DNA from: Paracoccaceae bacterium
GTDB lineage: Bacteria; Pseudomonadota; Alphaproteobacteria; Rhodobacterales; Rhodobacteraceae
NCBI GenBank assembly: GCA_014872815.1
Contig: WKFK01000015.1
Coordinates: 682,001 to 746,000 of the forward strand
Length of the DNA stretch: 64,000 bases
Reading direction: 5' to 3'
A model generated the notes under the pieces. The model saw only the letters and a list, made by a program, of their open reading frames with translations. It did not search any database and had not been told where the DNA came from. Every line of letters starts with the position of its first letter. The first letter of the stretch is position 1. Position numbers and translations under genes: made by a program. Positions 54,298-64,000 of this stretch are shown piece after piece.

Positions 54298-55806
54298 TTA
54301 CTTCAGGCGCTGTCCGTTGGCCAGAACTTGGCCTTTGTCGTTGACTTCGATTTTGGAAACCAGCGTGTCGTCGCCATCACCCGGCTGTGTGAACATGCCC
54401 ATCATCATGCGCGCGCCCATGGCCTGCTCTTCCGGCAACAGCCCCATGGAGACCAGCTTGTCCATCAACCCGTTGACGCCGGCAATCTTGACGTCGAGGC
54501 TGCCCTCTGGGCGTGGCATGCCGTCAAAGCTTTCCAAGTCGGTGTTGTCAAAAGTGAAGCTGCCTGCACCTTCGACGGCTGCACCCGCGAGGTTCAGCTG
54601 AATGTCGTTGATGCTCAAAGAGTTCAGTTCACCGGGTATTTCAGGGCTGTCTTCGTCCAATGTCAGGATGTCCATCGCCACTGTGGCTAGACCGCTTACA
54701 TCAACGATCAGGTTGGCCGGATCACGCGGCAGCACCTGACCTGGGTCGAACATGCCCCACAGCATCTCCGACACGCTCAGGTCCAACAGTTTGACGGTCA
54801 AGCCAAAGTCCTGCTGCTCTTCAGAGGCGGCCAGCGGCACAGAGAAGCCATAGCCCATCTCACCAAAGTTCACATCAATCGGCAGAGGGAACTCGCTGCT
54901 GGAGATGTTCACGGCCACATCGGAAATGGTGCCGTCATAAGACATGACGTCGCTGTTCATCTCGACACCCACCACGCCAGCGCCGCTAGTGTAGGACATC
55001 GCTACAGGGTCATTGCCGTCCACGGCATTCATGCTGAAGGTCGAGGCGTCTAGCGCATAGCTGCCATCTACATCAAACCCGTCCGCAAAGAACGCCGCGA
55101 CGTCCTCACCGTATTCGCCGGTTGGCACGCTGGCGGTGCCGTCCAGTTTCAAGCCCGCGACCGAGAAGTTTACGTCAAAGGCGTCACCGGAATCCGGGTC
55201 GGTGCCCTTCGCCACAAGGCTCACATTGCCAACGGTGCCGGTTTGGACGCTCTTGATCACGTCGCCAAACGTGGTCTGCGAGCGACCAGCCAGATCGGCC
55301 ATGGTCAGGGCAATATCGATGTCCGGTACGGTCTCGCCGTCCACCACGATGCTGTCCACGGTGAGGTCCAGCTTGCTGGCAGCATAGTCATAGACCATGG
55401 CGTCAACCGTGCCAGACACGATGTTGTTCATGTCGGCAGAGCTCATGGTCAGGGAGATTTCGACGTTTTCATCGTCTTCAACCACATTCACCTTGATTGG
55501 CGCGTTTTCTGGCAGAAGCACGCGCACGGTGCCGTCACCTACGTTCTCAAAAGACATGGTGCCCATGTCGATTGCCACGGTCACGTCCTCTTCAGGAACC
55601 GCGACAGTCATCACGAGATCATTCACGCTCAGCACGTCGCCCTCGTTGCTTTCGGTTGCGGTGATCTCGTAGCCAAAGCCAGTCATTGAGTCGCGCCAAC
55701 TGCTCCAAACCTCATCAGCGGAGACATCGGCCCAGGCGGCCTGAGCGCAAAATACCGTGGCCAAAGCCGTGGTTGTGAAAATGCGGGGTGCTGAAATCTG
55801 CATCAA
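54298..55806 (-). CDS. DUF2125 domain-containing exported protein
   Basis: This 502-residue protein has a Sec signal peptide (RIFTTTALATVFCAQAAWA). The rest is acidic and beta-rich, with repeated short strands (VSADEVWSSWRDSMTGFGYE at the mature N-terminus; GSLDVKIAGVNGLMDKLVSM near the end), as in the DUF2125 family of alphaproteobacterial periplasmic or outer-membrane-associated proteins. Function unknown. It stands alone with its own terminator. Confidence 0.88.
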   Translation of the reverse strand: MMQISAPRIFTTTALATVFCAQAAWADVSADEVWSSWRDSMTGFGYEITATESNEGDVLSVNDLVMTVAVPEEDVTVAIDMGTMSFENVGDGTVRVLLPENAPIKVNVVEDDENVEISLTMSSADMNNIVSGTVDAMVYDYAASKLDLTVDSIVVDGETVPDIDIALTMADLAGRSQTTFGDVIKSVQTGTVGNVSLVAKGTDPDSGDAFDVNFSVAGLKLDGTASVPTGEYGEDVAAFFADGFDVDGSYALDASTFSMNAVDGNDPVAMSYTSGAGVVGVEMNSDVMSYDGTISDVAVNISSSEFPLPIDVNFGEMGYGFSVPLAASEEQQDFGLTVKLLDLSVSEMLWGMFDPGQVLPRDPANLIVDVSGLATVAMDILTLDEDSPEIPGELNSLSINDIQLNLAGAAVEGAGSFTFDNTDLESFDGMPRPEGSLDVKIAGVNGLMDKLVSMGLLPEEQAMGARMMMGMFTQPGDGDDTLVSKIEVNDKGQVLANGQRLK

Positions 55807-56025
55807 CTTATCTACCTTTTCAAAGCCTTCCCCCTAAGACTGGGTCTTCGGTGGGGCAGGGTCAAGGGCCAAACCAGCCGGTTTTTCGGCTTGGGGTAGA
55901 CGACTTGCAACGATCGCCTTACTTCAAGGGAAATCAAACATTCCAAAGGGTTGTTTGCTGATAATTGTCGGCAAAAATCAGCCTCCCATCGCCAAATTCG
56001 GGCCTTTGCGCAAAGTGAGACAGAT

Positions 56026-56637
56026 ATGATTGACCTGACCAAAGACAAAAACGGCCTCTGGGTGGTGACCATCAACCGGCCGGATAAAGCCAATTCCCTG
56101 ACCGAAGCCATGCTCACAGAGCTTGCCGAAATCGCCGAGTCAGCCCAGGACGCCCGCGCGCTGATTTTCACTGGCACCGGCAAAGTTTTCTCCGCTGGCG
56201 CCGATCTGGACGAAGCCCGCGCAGGCTTGGCCACCAGCCCAGTTTGGGAGCGCCTGTCCGGCGCTGTCGCCGCGTTACCCGGCCTGACCATCGCGGCCCT
56301 GAATGGCACGTTGGCGGGGGGCGCCAACGGCTTGGCCTTGGCCTGTGACATCCGCATTGCCGCACCGCATGCCAAGTTTTTCTACCCGGTCATGAAACTC
56401 GGCTACTTGCCACAACCGTCTGATCCGGCCCGCCTCGCCGCTTTGGTCGGGCCAGCACGCGCCAAGCTCATGTTGATGGGGGGGCAGAAATTCACAGCAG
56501 AAGACGCGCTGACCTTCGGTTTGATCGAGCGCATAGTGCCTGTAGAGGAGGTCGTTGCCGTCGCGCGCGAGATCGCGGCGGACACCTTGGCCGCTAAACC
56601 GGAGATCGCCTCCGGCATCAAGCAGATGTGTTTGTGA
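56026..56637 (+). CDS. Enoyl-CoA hydratase/isomerase family protein, short
   Basis: This 203-residue crotonase-fold protein has the CoA-binding and oxyanion-hole blocks VTINRPDKANSLTEAML, GKVFSAGADLDEA and LNGTLAGGANGLALACDIRIA. It ends after about 203 residues (typical members have 250-270), so the C-terminal helical trimerisation part is missing or short. No frameshift is obvious at its end: the stop is followed at once by the convergent HNH gene. The ATG at 56026 fits the family N-terminus; the upstream frame start at 55951 is not supported. Substrate unknown. Confidence 0.82.
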   Translation: MIDLTKDKNGLWVVTINRPDKANSLTEAMLTELAEIAESAQDARALIFTGTGKVFSAGADLDEARAGLATSPVWERLSGAVAALPGLTIAALNGTLAGGANGLALACDIRIAAPHAKFFYPVMKLGYLPQPSDPARLAALVGPARAKLMLMGGQKFTAEDALTFGLIERIVPVEEVVAVAREIAADTLAAKPEIASGIKQMCL

Positions 56638-56640
56638 CGC

Positions 56641-56958
56641 TCAGCGCTTTCGTCGCCCGCCCGGCGTTTTGGAGTGAAACCCCGGCGGGCGCTTAGCAAC
56701 CCAGGTGATAAACTTGGCCAGCCGGGGATGGCTTTGCAGCATCTCTATCGAGTTGTAGACCTGCGCCAGCTCGGTTTCCGTCAGTGTGGCGTGGATTTCA
56801 TTGTGGCAAATCTGATGCAGCAACACGGTTGGCCCACCTTTTCCCCCGCGCAATCGCGGGATCAGATGGTGCTTGGACTGGCGCGCCTCGGGAGGGATTG
56901 GGCGGCCACAGAGCGGGCAAATCGGGTCTTGGGCTGGGTCTGATGCCGCATCTGCCAC
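56641..56958 (-). CDS. Small HNH-type nuclease-like protein
   Basis: This 105-residue protein has a zinc-knuckle C-P-L-C (ICPLCGRPI) followed by HHLIPRLRGGKGGPTVLLHQ and ICHNEIHATLTE, the H-H-(N/H)-x-H arrangement of HNH endonucleases. The C-terminus is basic (HSKTPGGRRKR), which fits nucleic-acid binding. The start is a GTG with a G-rich upstream site. It is not next to a restriction or phage gene, so its role is unclear; small free-standing HNH proteins of this kind are common in proteobacterial genomes. Confidence 0.82.
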   Translation of the reverse strand: MADAASDPAQDPICPLCGRPIPPEARQSKHHLIPRLRGGKGGPTVLLHQICHNEIHATLTETELAQVYNSIEMLQSHPRLAKFITWVAKRPPGFHSKTPGGRRKR

Positions 56959-57044
56959 GTTTTTCCCCCCGTTTTTGATTGAGTTACCAAAGCCCGCAAG
57001 GCAAGAGGATACCTAAAGCGCCCATTTCAGCAAGTGGACCTCTC

Positions 57045-58358
57045 ATGGACGGCACAGCCTTACTTAACTCAGCCCTCGGGCACGTCGACCGCCTCTGGAG
57101 CATTGCCCAAAGCTGGCTGCTCAGCCCCGCCGCGTGGTCGCAATTTGGACTGCTGCTGGTGGCGTACCTTGCTGCGCTTTATGCCAGTCGCAAGCTGCAC
57201 CCGCTGCTGAACCGCTGGCTCACGCCGCCAGAGGGGCAAGACAGCTACATCGCCCGCGCGCGCCGCTTCGTGTCGAAGTTCCTGCCGCTGCTGCTGCCGC
57301 TTCTGGCCTATGTCTTCACCGGCATTGGCGAAAACGTCACCCGGTCGCTGTTCGGCTCCGGTGCGGTGATTGCCTTTGGCAAACGCGTGTTCCTGTTCCT
57401 GGCTGTACGCATTCTGGTCAAGGAGATCATCGCTGATCCGGTGATGAAAGTGCTGGGGCGCTACCTCCTCGTGCCCGTCGCAGGCCTCTACGCGTTGGGC
57501 ATTCTGGATGAGGTCATGGCCTATCTGGATGCCACAGTAGTGCCGCTGGGCAACCTCTCTTTCTCCGTGCTGTTTGCGATCCGTTTTGTCGTCGTGGCGA
57601 GCGCGATCTTCTGGCTCGGCCGCTGGTCCAACGAGCAATCCAGCCAGTTCATCAAGAAACAGGACGATATGCGCCCCGCCATGCGCGAGCTCATCGCCAA
57701 GACCCTGGAAATTGGCATCTTTGGGGTCGCTTTCCTTCTGGTGATGAACATCATGGGCATCAACCTCACCTCCCTCGCGGTGCTCACCGGTGTGATTGGT
57801 GTGGGCCTTGGTTTTGGCCTGCAAAAGATTGCGTCGAACTTCATCTCCGGTGTGATCCTGCTGCTCGAAGGGCAGGCCACTGTCGGCGATTATGTCGAAC
57901 TGGACGGCGGCGAGGCGGGCACCATCATTAAAATGACCGCCCGTGCCACCATTCTGGAAACCTACGATGGCCGCTGGATTGTGGTGCCCAACGAGGATTT
58001 CATCACCACGCGTGTGGTGAACTATTCTGATTCTGGCTCCGCCAACCGCTACGAGGCGCCATTCTCCGTCAGCTATGACACCGACATCAACAAAGTGCCG
58101 GGCATCATCGAGGCGGCGGTGGCCAAACACCCCGGCGTGCTGTCAGAGCCGTTCCCGCCAGATTGCGAGCTGCGCGGCTTTGGCGACAACGGCGTGGATT
58201 TTGCCGTGGAGTTCTGGGTCGAAGGCATCGATGATGGCCGCAACAAATTCACCTCTGATGTGCTCTTCCTGATCTGGAACGCGCTCAAAGACGAAGGCAT
58301 CACCATTCCATATCCGCAGCGTGTGGTGGAACTCAAAACCCCGCTGCCAACCGCGTGA
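57045..58358 (+). CDS. MscS-type mechanosensitive ion channel family protein
   Basis: This protein of about 437 residues has five or six N-terminal membrane segments, then the MscS pore/beta domain (NIMGINLTSLAVLTGVIGVG, LGFGLQKIASNFISGVILL, VGDYVELDGGEAGTIIKMTA) and the cytoplasmic alpha/beta end (VEFWVEGIDDGRNKFTSDVL). Such channels release osmolytes on hypo-osmotic shock; the longer N-terminus makes this more like the larger MscS paralogues than E. coli MscS. The ATG at 57045 is chosen; a TTG at 56979 would add 22 residues that do not resemble the family. It is coupled to the flavoprotein gene. Confidence 0.92.
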   Translation: MDGTALLNSALGHVDRLWSIAQSWLLSPAAWSQFGLLLVAYLAALYASRKLHPLLNRWLTPPEGQDSYIARARRFVSKFLPLLLPLLAYVFTGIGENVTRSLFGSGAVIAFGKRVFLFLAVRILVKEIIADPVMKVLGRYLLVPVAGLYALGILDEVMAYLDATVVPLGNLSFSVLFAIRFVVVASAIFWLGRWSNEQSSQFIKKQDDMRPAMRELIAKTLEIGIFGVAFLLVMNIMGINLTSLAVLTGVIGVGLGFGLQKIASNFISGVILLLEGQATVGDYVELDGGEAGTIIKMTARATILETYDGRWIVVPNEDFITTRVVNYSDSGSANRYEAPFSVSYDTDINKVPGIIEAAVAKHPGVLSEPFPPDCELRGFGDNGVDFAVEFWVEGIDDGRNKFTSDVLFLIWNALKDEGITIPYPQRVVELKTPLPTA

Positions 58359-59512
58359 CCGACGCGCTGATCATAGGCGCTGGCCCCGCTGGCCTCATGG
58401 CTGCTGACGTGATCTCTGCGGCGGGCCATTCCGTTGTGGTGGTCGAAGCCAAGCCCTCCGTGGCGCGCAAATTCCTGATGGCGGGCAAGTCCGGCCTCAA
58501 TCTGACCAAAGATGAGCCGTTTGAGGCCTTCCTGCGCCACTATCACGAGGCCGCCCCCACCCTGCGCCCGATGCTGGAAGCCTTTGGCCCTAAGGATGTC
58601 ACCACCTGGGCCGAAGACTTGGGGCAGGAAATGTTCACAGGCTCTTCTGGGCGGGTGTTTCCCAAAGTCATGAAAGCCTCACCGCTCCTGCGGGCGTGGT
58701 TGACCCGGCTGTCAGAGCAGGGCGTCGACATCCGCACCCGCTGGCGCTGGACTGGCGGCAGTTACCGGTTTGACACACCGACCGGCCCACAAGATATCTG
58801 CCCTAAGGTCTGCGTGCTGGCCTGCGGCGGTGCCAGCTGGGCGCGGCTTGGCTCCGATGGCGCTTGGGCTGAGTGGCTGAAGGCACCGCTTGCGCCTTTC
58901 AAGCCTGCCAACATGGGCTTTGAAGTCGATTGGTCCCCACATATGTCTCGCCACTTCGGCACGCCGATCAAAAACGTAACGCTCTCTTCGGGCGACACCT
59001 CCCTACGCGCAGAATTTGTCATCTCTGAACGGGGCCTCGAAGGCGGCGGCATCTACGCTGTCTCCCGCGCCATGCGCGAAGGGACCACGCTCACGCTCGA
59101 CCTTTTGCCGGACATGAGCTTGGACGACATTCGCGCCCGACTGACTCGCCCCAAAGGCAAAATGAGCCGCGCCAACTTCCTGCGCAAAGCGCTCAAGCTC
59201 TCGCCCGCGAAACAGGCTCTGCTGATGGAGTTTGGGCAACCGCTATCAGAGGATCTGGCCCCACTCATTAAGTCCTTGCCGGTTACCCACACAGGCCCAC
59301 GCCCGATGGATGAAGCGATCAGCACTGCGGGCGGCCTACGCCTCGATGCGCTAGACCAAAACCTCATGCTCAAGGATCATCCGGGCACCTTTGCGGTTGG
59401 CGAAATGCTGGATTGGGAGGCGCCCACAGGCGGCTATCTCCTCACCGCCTGTCTCGCCACTGGCCGCTGGGCCGGTTTAGGTGCCACCAACTGGCTGACA
59501 CGCGCCTCTTAG
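58355..59512 (+). CDS. NAD(P)/FAD-dependent oxidoreductase, TIGR03862/HI0933-like flavoprotein
   Basis: This 385-residue flavoprotein begins TDALIIGAGPAGLMAADVIS, a GxGxxG dinucleotide fold, with VVVEAKPSVARKFLMAGKSG next (a K-x-G-x-S-G-x-N-N type BaiN/HI0933 block). It ends in the C-terminal FAD motif HPGTFAVGEMLDWEAPTGGY. The family is uncharacterised in function. The GTG start overlaps the MscS stop as GTGA. Confidence 0.9.
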   Translation: MTDALIIGAGPAGLMAADVISAAGHSVVVVEAKPSVARKFLMAGKSGLNLTKDEPFEAFLRHYHEAAPTLRPMLEAFGPKDVTTWAEDLGQEMFTGSSGRVFPKVMKASPLLRAWLTRLSEQGVDIRTRWRWTGGSYRFDTPTGPQDICPKVCVLACGGASWARLGSDGAWAEWLKAPLAPFKPANMGFEVDWSPHMSRHFGTPIKNVTLSSGDTSLRAEFVISERGLEGGGIYAVSRAMREGTTLTLDLLPDMSLDDIRARLTRPKGKMSRANFLRKALKLSPAKQALLMEFGQPLSEDLAPLIKSLPVTHTGPRPMDEAISTAGGLRLDALDQNLMLKDHPGTFAVGEMLDWEAPTGGYLLTACLATGRWAGLGATNWLTRAS

Positions 59513-59572
59513 TTTTCTCATTCCCCAAATATCCCGGGGTGAATTGGCCGCGGGCCAAGAGGGGCTGGCCCC

Positions 59573-60163
59573 TCACTTTTTCTTCGGCAGCAGCCGCTGA
59601 AACGCCTCACGTCCCCGCGTGGCCTTGATGTAACCAAGGAGCTCTTCATTGTCGGTCGGGAACCCTTCGAACTTGGCCCACGTGGCGCAGTGGGTCAGGA
59701 TGATATCCGGCACGGTCATATCTTCGCCCATCAAATAGGTCCCTTGCCGACGCCGCAGCACGTTCTTCAAGCCCCGGCTGTATTCCCACATCAGCGTCTC
59801 TTTCACCGCAGGCACCTTGCGCTCGTCGGGCAGGATGAAGTTGTGACGGCTTGCGGTCCATAGCGCGGCTTCGATCTCATCCAAGATTTGATGTGTGAAG
59901 CTGTCCTGATGCGCCCGCTCAATACTTCCAGCCGCGTAGGTCAGTTTGCCATGTTTGTCCGCCAGATAGGTCAGGATCGCGGTGCTGTCGATGATGGCCG
60001 CGTCACCGTCTTTCAGGATGGGAATTTTGCCGGACGGATTGAGCGCGCTCACCACCTCGGAATGCGGCTTTTCCGGAGACAGTTTGTAAGGCTGGCCCAG
60101 TTCTTCCAGCATCCAAACCACACGGAACGCGCGGCTGGTGGGGCTTCCGATCACTTCATACAT
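59573..60163 (-). CDS. Glutathione S-transferase family protein
   Basis: This 196-residue protein has an N-terminal thioredoxin-like domain (SPTSRAFRVVWMLEELGQPY, SGKIPILKDGDAAIIDSTAI with the cis-Pro and the glutathione-binding Asp-Ser) and an all-helical C-terminal domain. Ser9/Thr10 may be the catalytic pair. ATG at 60163; the upstream frame is not supported. Substrate unknown. Confidence 0.9.
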   Translation of the reverse strand: MYEVIGSPTSRAFRVVWMLEELGQPYKLSPEKPHSEVVSALNPSGKIPILKDGDAAIIDSTAILTYLADKHGKLTYAAGSIERAHQDSFTHQILDEIEAALWTASRHNFILPDERKVPAVKETLMWEYSRGLKNVLRRRQGTYLMGEDMTVPDIILTHCATWAKFEGFPTDNEELLGYIKATRGREAFQRLLPKKK

Positions 60164-60250
60164 GGCATCCTCCCTGCTCTTTGAGAGGAGACTGCCCGCC
60201 GATCTCTCGTGAAACAAGCGTCTCCTGCCGTCGTGACGCCTCGTCGCGCT

Positions 60251-61282
60251 CTACCGTCCGCGCTGGCCCAGCATCGCCAGCCGCAAGAACAGCCGCTCCA
60301 CTAGCGCCATCTCCGGCGCGCGCTGTCCGGCGGACCGCAGCTGCAAGTCGGTGTCGGTCAGGCCGGTCAACGCCTGCTCCAGCTTGGGTGCGCCCCAACT
60401 GGACGCCTGCCGCACCATACGATCCCGGCGCGGCCCAAAGATTGGCGGGCGCATCCGGGCAATGCCCGCTGCCGCCCCACCGGGGTCCGCCGCTGCGCCA
60501 TAGAGCGCCCGGAAATGCCGGGTGGCGGAGATCAACAGCAGCACAGGGTTCACCCCCTGCGCTTCCAACTTTCGCAATACGGGGCCAATCTCCCGTGCAC
60601 GGCCCTCTGCCACGATGTTTAGAATGTCATCCAGCGCGGCTTCTGTGGACACGGGCGCACAGGCTGCCACATCCTCAGACGTCACCGGTAGATCGTCTTT
60701 GAACTTATAGAGCGCCAGCTTTTCACAGGTCTGTCGGAAATCGCCGGGATCCAACTCGCGTGCCAGATTGAACAGGTCGGTCATGGCTTCATGCTCGACA
60801 TTGCCAAGCCCCGCCGCTTTCAAATCCGTCTCAATCTCCTCGCGGCTGGGCGGATCGTTGTAGATCCCTACCGCATAGGCGTTGCGATGGGTCTCAAACG
60901 CCTTACGCATCTTTGAGCTGGCTTTGAGCTGCCCGGCGGTGACCACAATCTGCGCATCGCCCTCGGCCCAATCCTCGAGCGCGCTCAGAATCGCCGGCGC
61001 TCCGGCATCGGTCGCCGCTTCGACAAACACCACACGTGGTCCGGGGAAGAAGCTCACTTCCTTGATGGCATCGAGCACCGCAGCTTTGTCTTTACGCAAC
61101 TCCGCCCCGGGAATGCGTGTCAGTCGCATTTCCTCTTCGCCTTGAGGGCCAATCAAAGCGGCAATCAGCTCTTGGCGTTTAAGTGCCACGCGCATCGCAT
61201 CCGGCCCGTAGATCAACAGGCCCGTGCGCTCCGGTTCCGGATTGCCGAAGTAACGATTGGCGTCGCGTGCAGAAAGCTTCAT
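60251..61282 (-). CDS. holA: DNA polymerase III subunit delta HolA
   Basis: This 343-residue subunit of the clamp loader opens the beta sliding clamp. GLLIYGPDAMRVALKRQELI near residue 20, EVSFFPGPRVVFVEAATDAG and NPVLLLISATRHFRALY near residue 245 are family blocks. Walker A is degenerate, as usual for delta. It is coupled to lptE by a 4-base overlap and lies in the common leuS-lptE-holA order. Confidence 0.93.
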   Translation of the reverse strand: MKLSARDANRYFGNPEPERTGLLIYGPDAMRVALKRQELIAALIGPQGEEEMRLTRIPGAELRKDKAAVLDAIKEVSFFPGPRVVFVEAATDAGAPAILSALEDWAEGDAQIVVTAGQLKASSKMRKAFETHRNAYAVGIYNDPPSREEIETDLKAAGLGNVEHEAMTDLFNLARELDPGDFRQTCEKLALYKFKDDLPVTSEDVAACAPVSTEAALDDILNIVAEGRAREIGPVLRKLEAQGVNPVLLLISATRHFRALYGAAADPGGAAAGIARMRPPIFGPRRDRMVRQASSWGAPKLEQALTGLTDTDLQLRSAGQRAPEMALVERLFLRLAMLGQRGR

Positions 61283-61785
61283 GCCGCCTCGGACACCGCG
61301 TAGGCTTGCAAGTCGACCACAATCCGATCTGCTAAAATCACCATCAGCCGTTCGTAGGCATCATCCTTCGCTGCCAACTCGGACACGGTGCTGCCGCTTG
61401 CCGAATAGCTGGTAAAGCTTGACACCTTACCTGTGGTGAGCACCTCTTTGTTATCCATATCGCGCAGCGCGTAGGTCGCGGAGCCAATAACATCAAACCG
61501 GTTGGTCACTTGGGCAGACGTCCGCCCTACACCGCGCTCGTCCAGATTTAACGCCAAGGACAGTCCAAACTGCGGCGCACCACCCGGTTGCCCCAGGCGG
61601 TTCTCCAACTCCCGCACCAACAGGTAGCTTTCATTGGCTTTGGGCTCATCCACGAGCACATTGTTGAGCAGCATCGAGGCCGCTCCATTTGTGCCGTAGA
61701 CAGGCTCAAATCCGCAGCCGCTGAGGGAGGTGCCCCCCAACGCGGCTGCAGACAATAAAAAGAAACGGCGGTTAAACGACGACAT
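61279..61785 (-). CDS. lptE: LPS-assembly lipoprotein LptE
   Basis: This 168-residue outer-membrane lipoprotein has a signal peptide with lipobox LSGC (lipid-modified Cys24). It plugs the LptD barrel for lipopolysaccharide export. [20 protein letters not shown] and [17 protein letters not shown] are typical of the RplB/LptE family in alphaproteobacteria. It overlaps leuS by 14 bases and holA by 4. Confidence 0.92.
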   Translation of the reverse strand: MSSFNRRFFLLSAAALGGTSLSGCGFEPVYGTNGAASMLLNNVLVDEPKANESYLLVRELENRLGQPGGAPQFGLSLALNLDERGVGRTSAQVTNRFDVIGSATYALRDMDNKEVLTTGKVSSFTSYSASGSTVSELAAKDDAYERLMVILADRIVVDLQAYAVSEAA

Positions 61786-64000
61786 TCACAATCCGACCGG
61801 GGACAACAATCATCTTCTTGGGCTGGGCCCCATCCAGCGCTCGGACAACAGCTTCATGCGCCAGCGCCAGCTTTTCAACCTCTTCTTTTGGCAAGTCTTT
61901 GGCCACGGTGATCTCGCCGCGCCGTTTCCCGTTGATCTGGATCGGCAAAGTCACGTTGGCTTCCACCAGCATCGCCTCATCGGCTTTCGGCCACGGCGCG
62001 TTCACGATCATGCCTTCGCCGCCTTGGTGGGCCCAGATGTCTTCCGCGAGGTGCGGCGTCATCGGTGACATCAACTGTGCCAGCGTCATGATCGCTTCGC
62101 GCTTCGCCGCCTTGCCAGCCTTGGACTTGGCGATAGTGTTGGTGAAGGCATAGAGCTTCGCAATCGAGGCGTTGAAGCCAAAGCTCTCCACACCCAGCGT
62201 TACGTCACGGATCGCCTTATGCGTCTCACGCAGCAACTCGTCGTCACCTTGCCCCTTGGCGCCGTCTTCCATCTCGCCGATCTTGTCGCAGAGGTTCCAG
62301 ACGCGGGTCAGGTGTTTGTAAGCCGCTTCCGCACCGGAGGCGGTCCACTCCACATCGCGCTCGGGCGGGCTGTCAGACAGCACAAACCACCGCGCGGTAT
62401 CGGCCCCAAAGGCGGTGATGATGTCGACGGGATCGACCACATTGTTTTTGGACTTGGACATCTTGGCAGAGGGAATGACCTCTACCTTCTCGCCAGTCTC
62501 TTTCACAAACGTACCACCGTCACGCTCTTCCACTTCCGCGGGGTAGTGGTAGATCGCGCGGCCGTTCTCATCGGTGCGCTCGGCGTTTTTGTAAATCGCA
62601 TGAGTTACCATGCCCTGCGTGAACAACGCATCAAACGGCTCTTTTGCGCTTTCCGGCAGGTGGCCACAAATGTGCATCGCCCGCGCAAAGAAGCGCGAGT
62701 AGAGCAGGTGCAGAATCGCGTGCTCAATGCCGCCGATATACTGATCGACGTTCATCCAATAAGCCGCATCTTCGGCCACGGTTGGTGTGTCGGCCTTTGG
62801 CGCGGTGAAGCGCGCGAAGTACCAGGAGCTGTCCACAAAGGTGTCCATGGTGTCGGTTTCGCGTTTCGCAGGCGCGCCACAGTTCGGGCACTTACAATCG
62901 CGCCAGCTTGGGTGACGGTCGAGCGGGTTACCCGGCACCGAGAAATCGATTGCCTTGCCGTCTTCGTCATACGGCAGCGCAATTGGCAGGTTCTCTTTCT
63001 TCTCCGGCACCACGCCGCAGTCTTCACAATGCACCACCGGAATCGGGCAACCCCAATAGCGTTGACGGCTCAGGCCCCAGTCGCGCAGACGGAAGTTGGT
63101 CACGCCTTTGCCCCAACCGGCCTTTTCGGCAAAGTCGATGGTCACATCGATGGCTTCCTGACCTGTGGCCTCATCCAGACCGGCAAAATGGTTTTGCCAT
63201 TTCACCTTTTCTTCTTTGCCTGGAACAAACGCGGTGTTTTCCACCGGTGTCTCGTCGCCAAGCGCGAAGAAAGTGTCGACCACCGGCAGGTCATACTTGC
63301 GGCAGAAATCCAAATCGCGCTGGTCATGCGCAGGGCAGGCAAAAATCGCGCCGGTACCGTAGTCCATCAGAATGAAGTTCGCGATCCAAACCGGCAGCTC
63401 CCACTCAGGGTTCAGCGGATGCTTCACACGAATGCCGGTGTCATAACCCAGCTTTTCACCGGTCTCGATGGCCTCTTCCGTGGTGCCACCTTTGCGGCAC
63501 TCCGCCACAAAGGCCGCGACCTCAGGATTTGCCGCTTCCAATTCTTTGGCAATTGGATGATCCGGAGAAATGCCCACAAAGGACGCACCCATCAGCGTGT
63601 CGGGACGAGTCGTATAGACTGTGATGTCTTCGCCGCCATCGGTGCGCTCAAAGCCAAACTCCAGCCCGCGCGACTTGCCGATCCAGTTTTCCTGCATCAC
63701 CCGCACTTTCGCAGGCCAGTTGTCCAACCCGTCCAGCGCGGTCAGCAACTCGTCGGAGTAATCAGAAATCTTGAAGAACCACTGCGTCAATTCGCGCCGC
63801 TCGACCAGCGCGCCAGAGCGCCAGCCACGGCCGTTTTCCACCTGCTCGTTGGCCAGTACGGTCATGTCGACCGGGTCCCAGTTCACCACGGCGTTCTTGC
63901 GATAGACGAGACCTTTCTCAAGGAAATCAAGGAACAACGCCTGCTGCTGCCCGTAATAGTCCTCGTCACAGGTGGCAAACATGCGCGACCAGTCCAGCGA
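61772..64000 (-). CDS. leuS: Leucyl-tRNA synthetase (N-terminal part off the right edge)
   Basis: This class I synthetase charges tRNA-Leu. About 742 codons are visible, up to [20 protein letters not shown] at the edge, so the HIGH-motif N-terminus lies beyond 64000. Visible parts are the editing (CP1) domain ([20 protein letters not shown]), the zinc/LeuS insertion ([20 protein letters not shown]), [11 protein letters not shown] (KMSKS loop) and the anticodon-binding C-terminus. The frame is intact throughout. The stop is inside lptE. Confidence 0.96.
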   Translation of the reverse strand, partial: SLDWSRMFATCDEDYYGQQQALFLDFLEKGLVYRKNAVVNWDPVDMTVLANEQVENGRGWRSGALVERRELTQWFFKISDYSDELLTALDGLDNWPAKVRVMQENWIGKSRGLEFGFERTDGGEDITVYTTRPDTLMGASFVGISPDHPIAKELEAANPEVAAFVAECRKGGTTEEAIETGEKLGYDTGIRVKHPLNPEWELPVWIANFILMDYGTGAIFACPAHDQRDLDFCRKYDLPVVDTFFALGDETPVENTAFVPGKEEKVKWQNHFAGLDEATGQEAIDVTIDFAEKAGWGKGVTNFRLRDWGLSRQRYWGCPIPVVHCEDCGVVPEKKENLPIALPYDEDGKAIDFSVPGNPLDRHPSWRDCKCPNCGAPAKRETDTMDTFVDSSWYFARFTAPKADTPTVAEDAAYWMNVDQYIGGIEHAILHLLYSRFFARAMHICGHLPESAKEPFDALFTQGMVTHAIYKNAERTDENGRAIYHYPAEVEERDGGTFVKETGEKVEVIPSAKMSKSKNNVVDPVDIITAFGADTARWFVLSDSPPERDVEWTASGAEAAYKHLTRVWNLCDKIGEMEDGAKGQGDDELLRETHKAIRDVTLGVESFGFNASIAKLYAFTNTIAKSKAGKAAKREAIMTLAQLMSPMTPHLAEDIWAHQGGEGMIVNAPWPKADEAMLVEANVTLPIQINGKRRGEITVAKDLPKEEVEKLALAHEAVVRALDGAQPKKMIVVPGRIVNVVV

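Noticed and set aside
61772-63982. LeuS read as starting at an internal ATG at 63982
   Set aside because: The frame continues to the edge with SLDWSR ahead of that Met, which matches LeuS. The true start lies beyond 64000.

Overview
The window is about 58-60% G+C by eye and almost fully coding. It looks like the chromosome of a marine alphaproteobacterium of the Rhodobacterales (Roseobacter group). This rests on the protein families present and their order: leuS-lptE-holA, a CcrM-type GANTC methyltransferase, the PmbA/CysQ/DUF4170/WaaA/LpxK block, the TIGR02186-TSUP pair, DUF2125, and a BMP-type nucleoside ABC operon. This placement is inference; no rRNA or tRNA gene was seen to anchor it.

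Layout. (1) 1-15634, minus strand: a run of tightly coupled genes. In order of transcription they are a secreted SGNH/glycosidase-like/RTX protein, a family 2 glycosyltransferase, a Wzx-type flippase, a single-module polyketide synthase with thioesterase, a second glycosyltransferase, and an NRPS that leaves the left edge. The NRPS begins with a formyltransferase domain and carries a luciferase-like monooxygenase domain inserted in its adenylation domain. Together they look like a biosynthetic cluster for an N-acylated/formylated amino acid extended by one ketide, possibly glycosylated and moved across the membrane. (2) 15820-20350: a serine hydrolase of the beta-lactamase fold and the zinc locus zur-znuC-znuB, divergent from znuA. 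(3) 20355-28605: an orphan Tat-exported peptide-binding protein, a four-gene surface-glycan set (three glycosyltransferases and an alpha/beta-hydrolase-like protein) and a LacI-type regulator. The third glycosyltransferase ends in a helix-turn-helix that looks like IS3-family OrfA transposase. (4) 28694-35584: signalling genes (two class III nucleotidyl cyclases, one fused to DUF427, and a membrane-anchored winged-helix protein), small secreted proteins, rnhB, and ccrM. ccrM has a promoter region dense in GANTC sites and a highly structured 3' region. (5) 35588-45616: alkB, mutY, a DciA-like gene, a DsbA-like gene, lipid A/Kdo genes, cysQ, pmbA and a TSUP exporter. (6) 45814-50918: the BMP/nucleoside ABC operon. 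(7) 51090-64000: housekeeping genes (rimI, tsaB, nfuA-like, usp, ilvE-like, MscS channel, flavoprotein, GST, holA, lptE, leuS running off the right edge).

Many neighbours are translationally coupled through 4-base ATGA/GTGA overlaps. No intergenic gap exceeds about 300 bases; the largest, after ccrM, is filled by stem-loops. No IS element, CRISPR array, tRNA or rRNA was recognised. The observations I consider most worth following are the formyltransferase/luciferase-type NRPS with its KR-before-DH PKS, the glycosyltransferase-transposase HTH fusion, and the nested stem-loop RNA behind ccrM.
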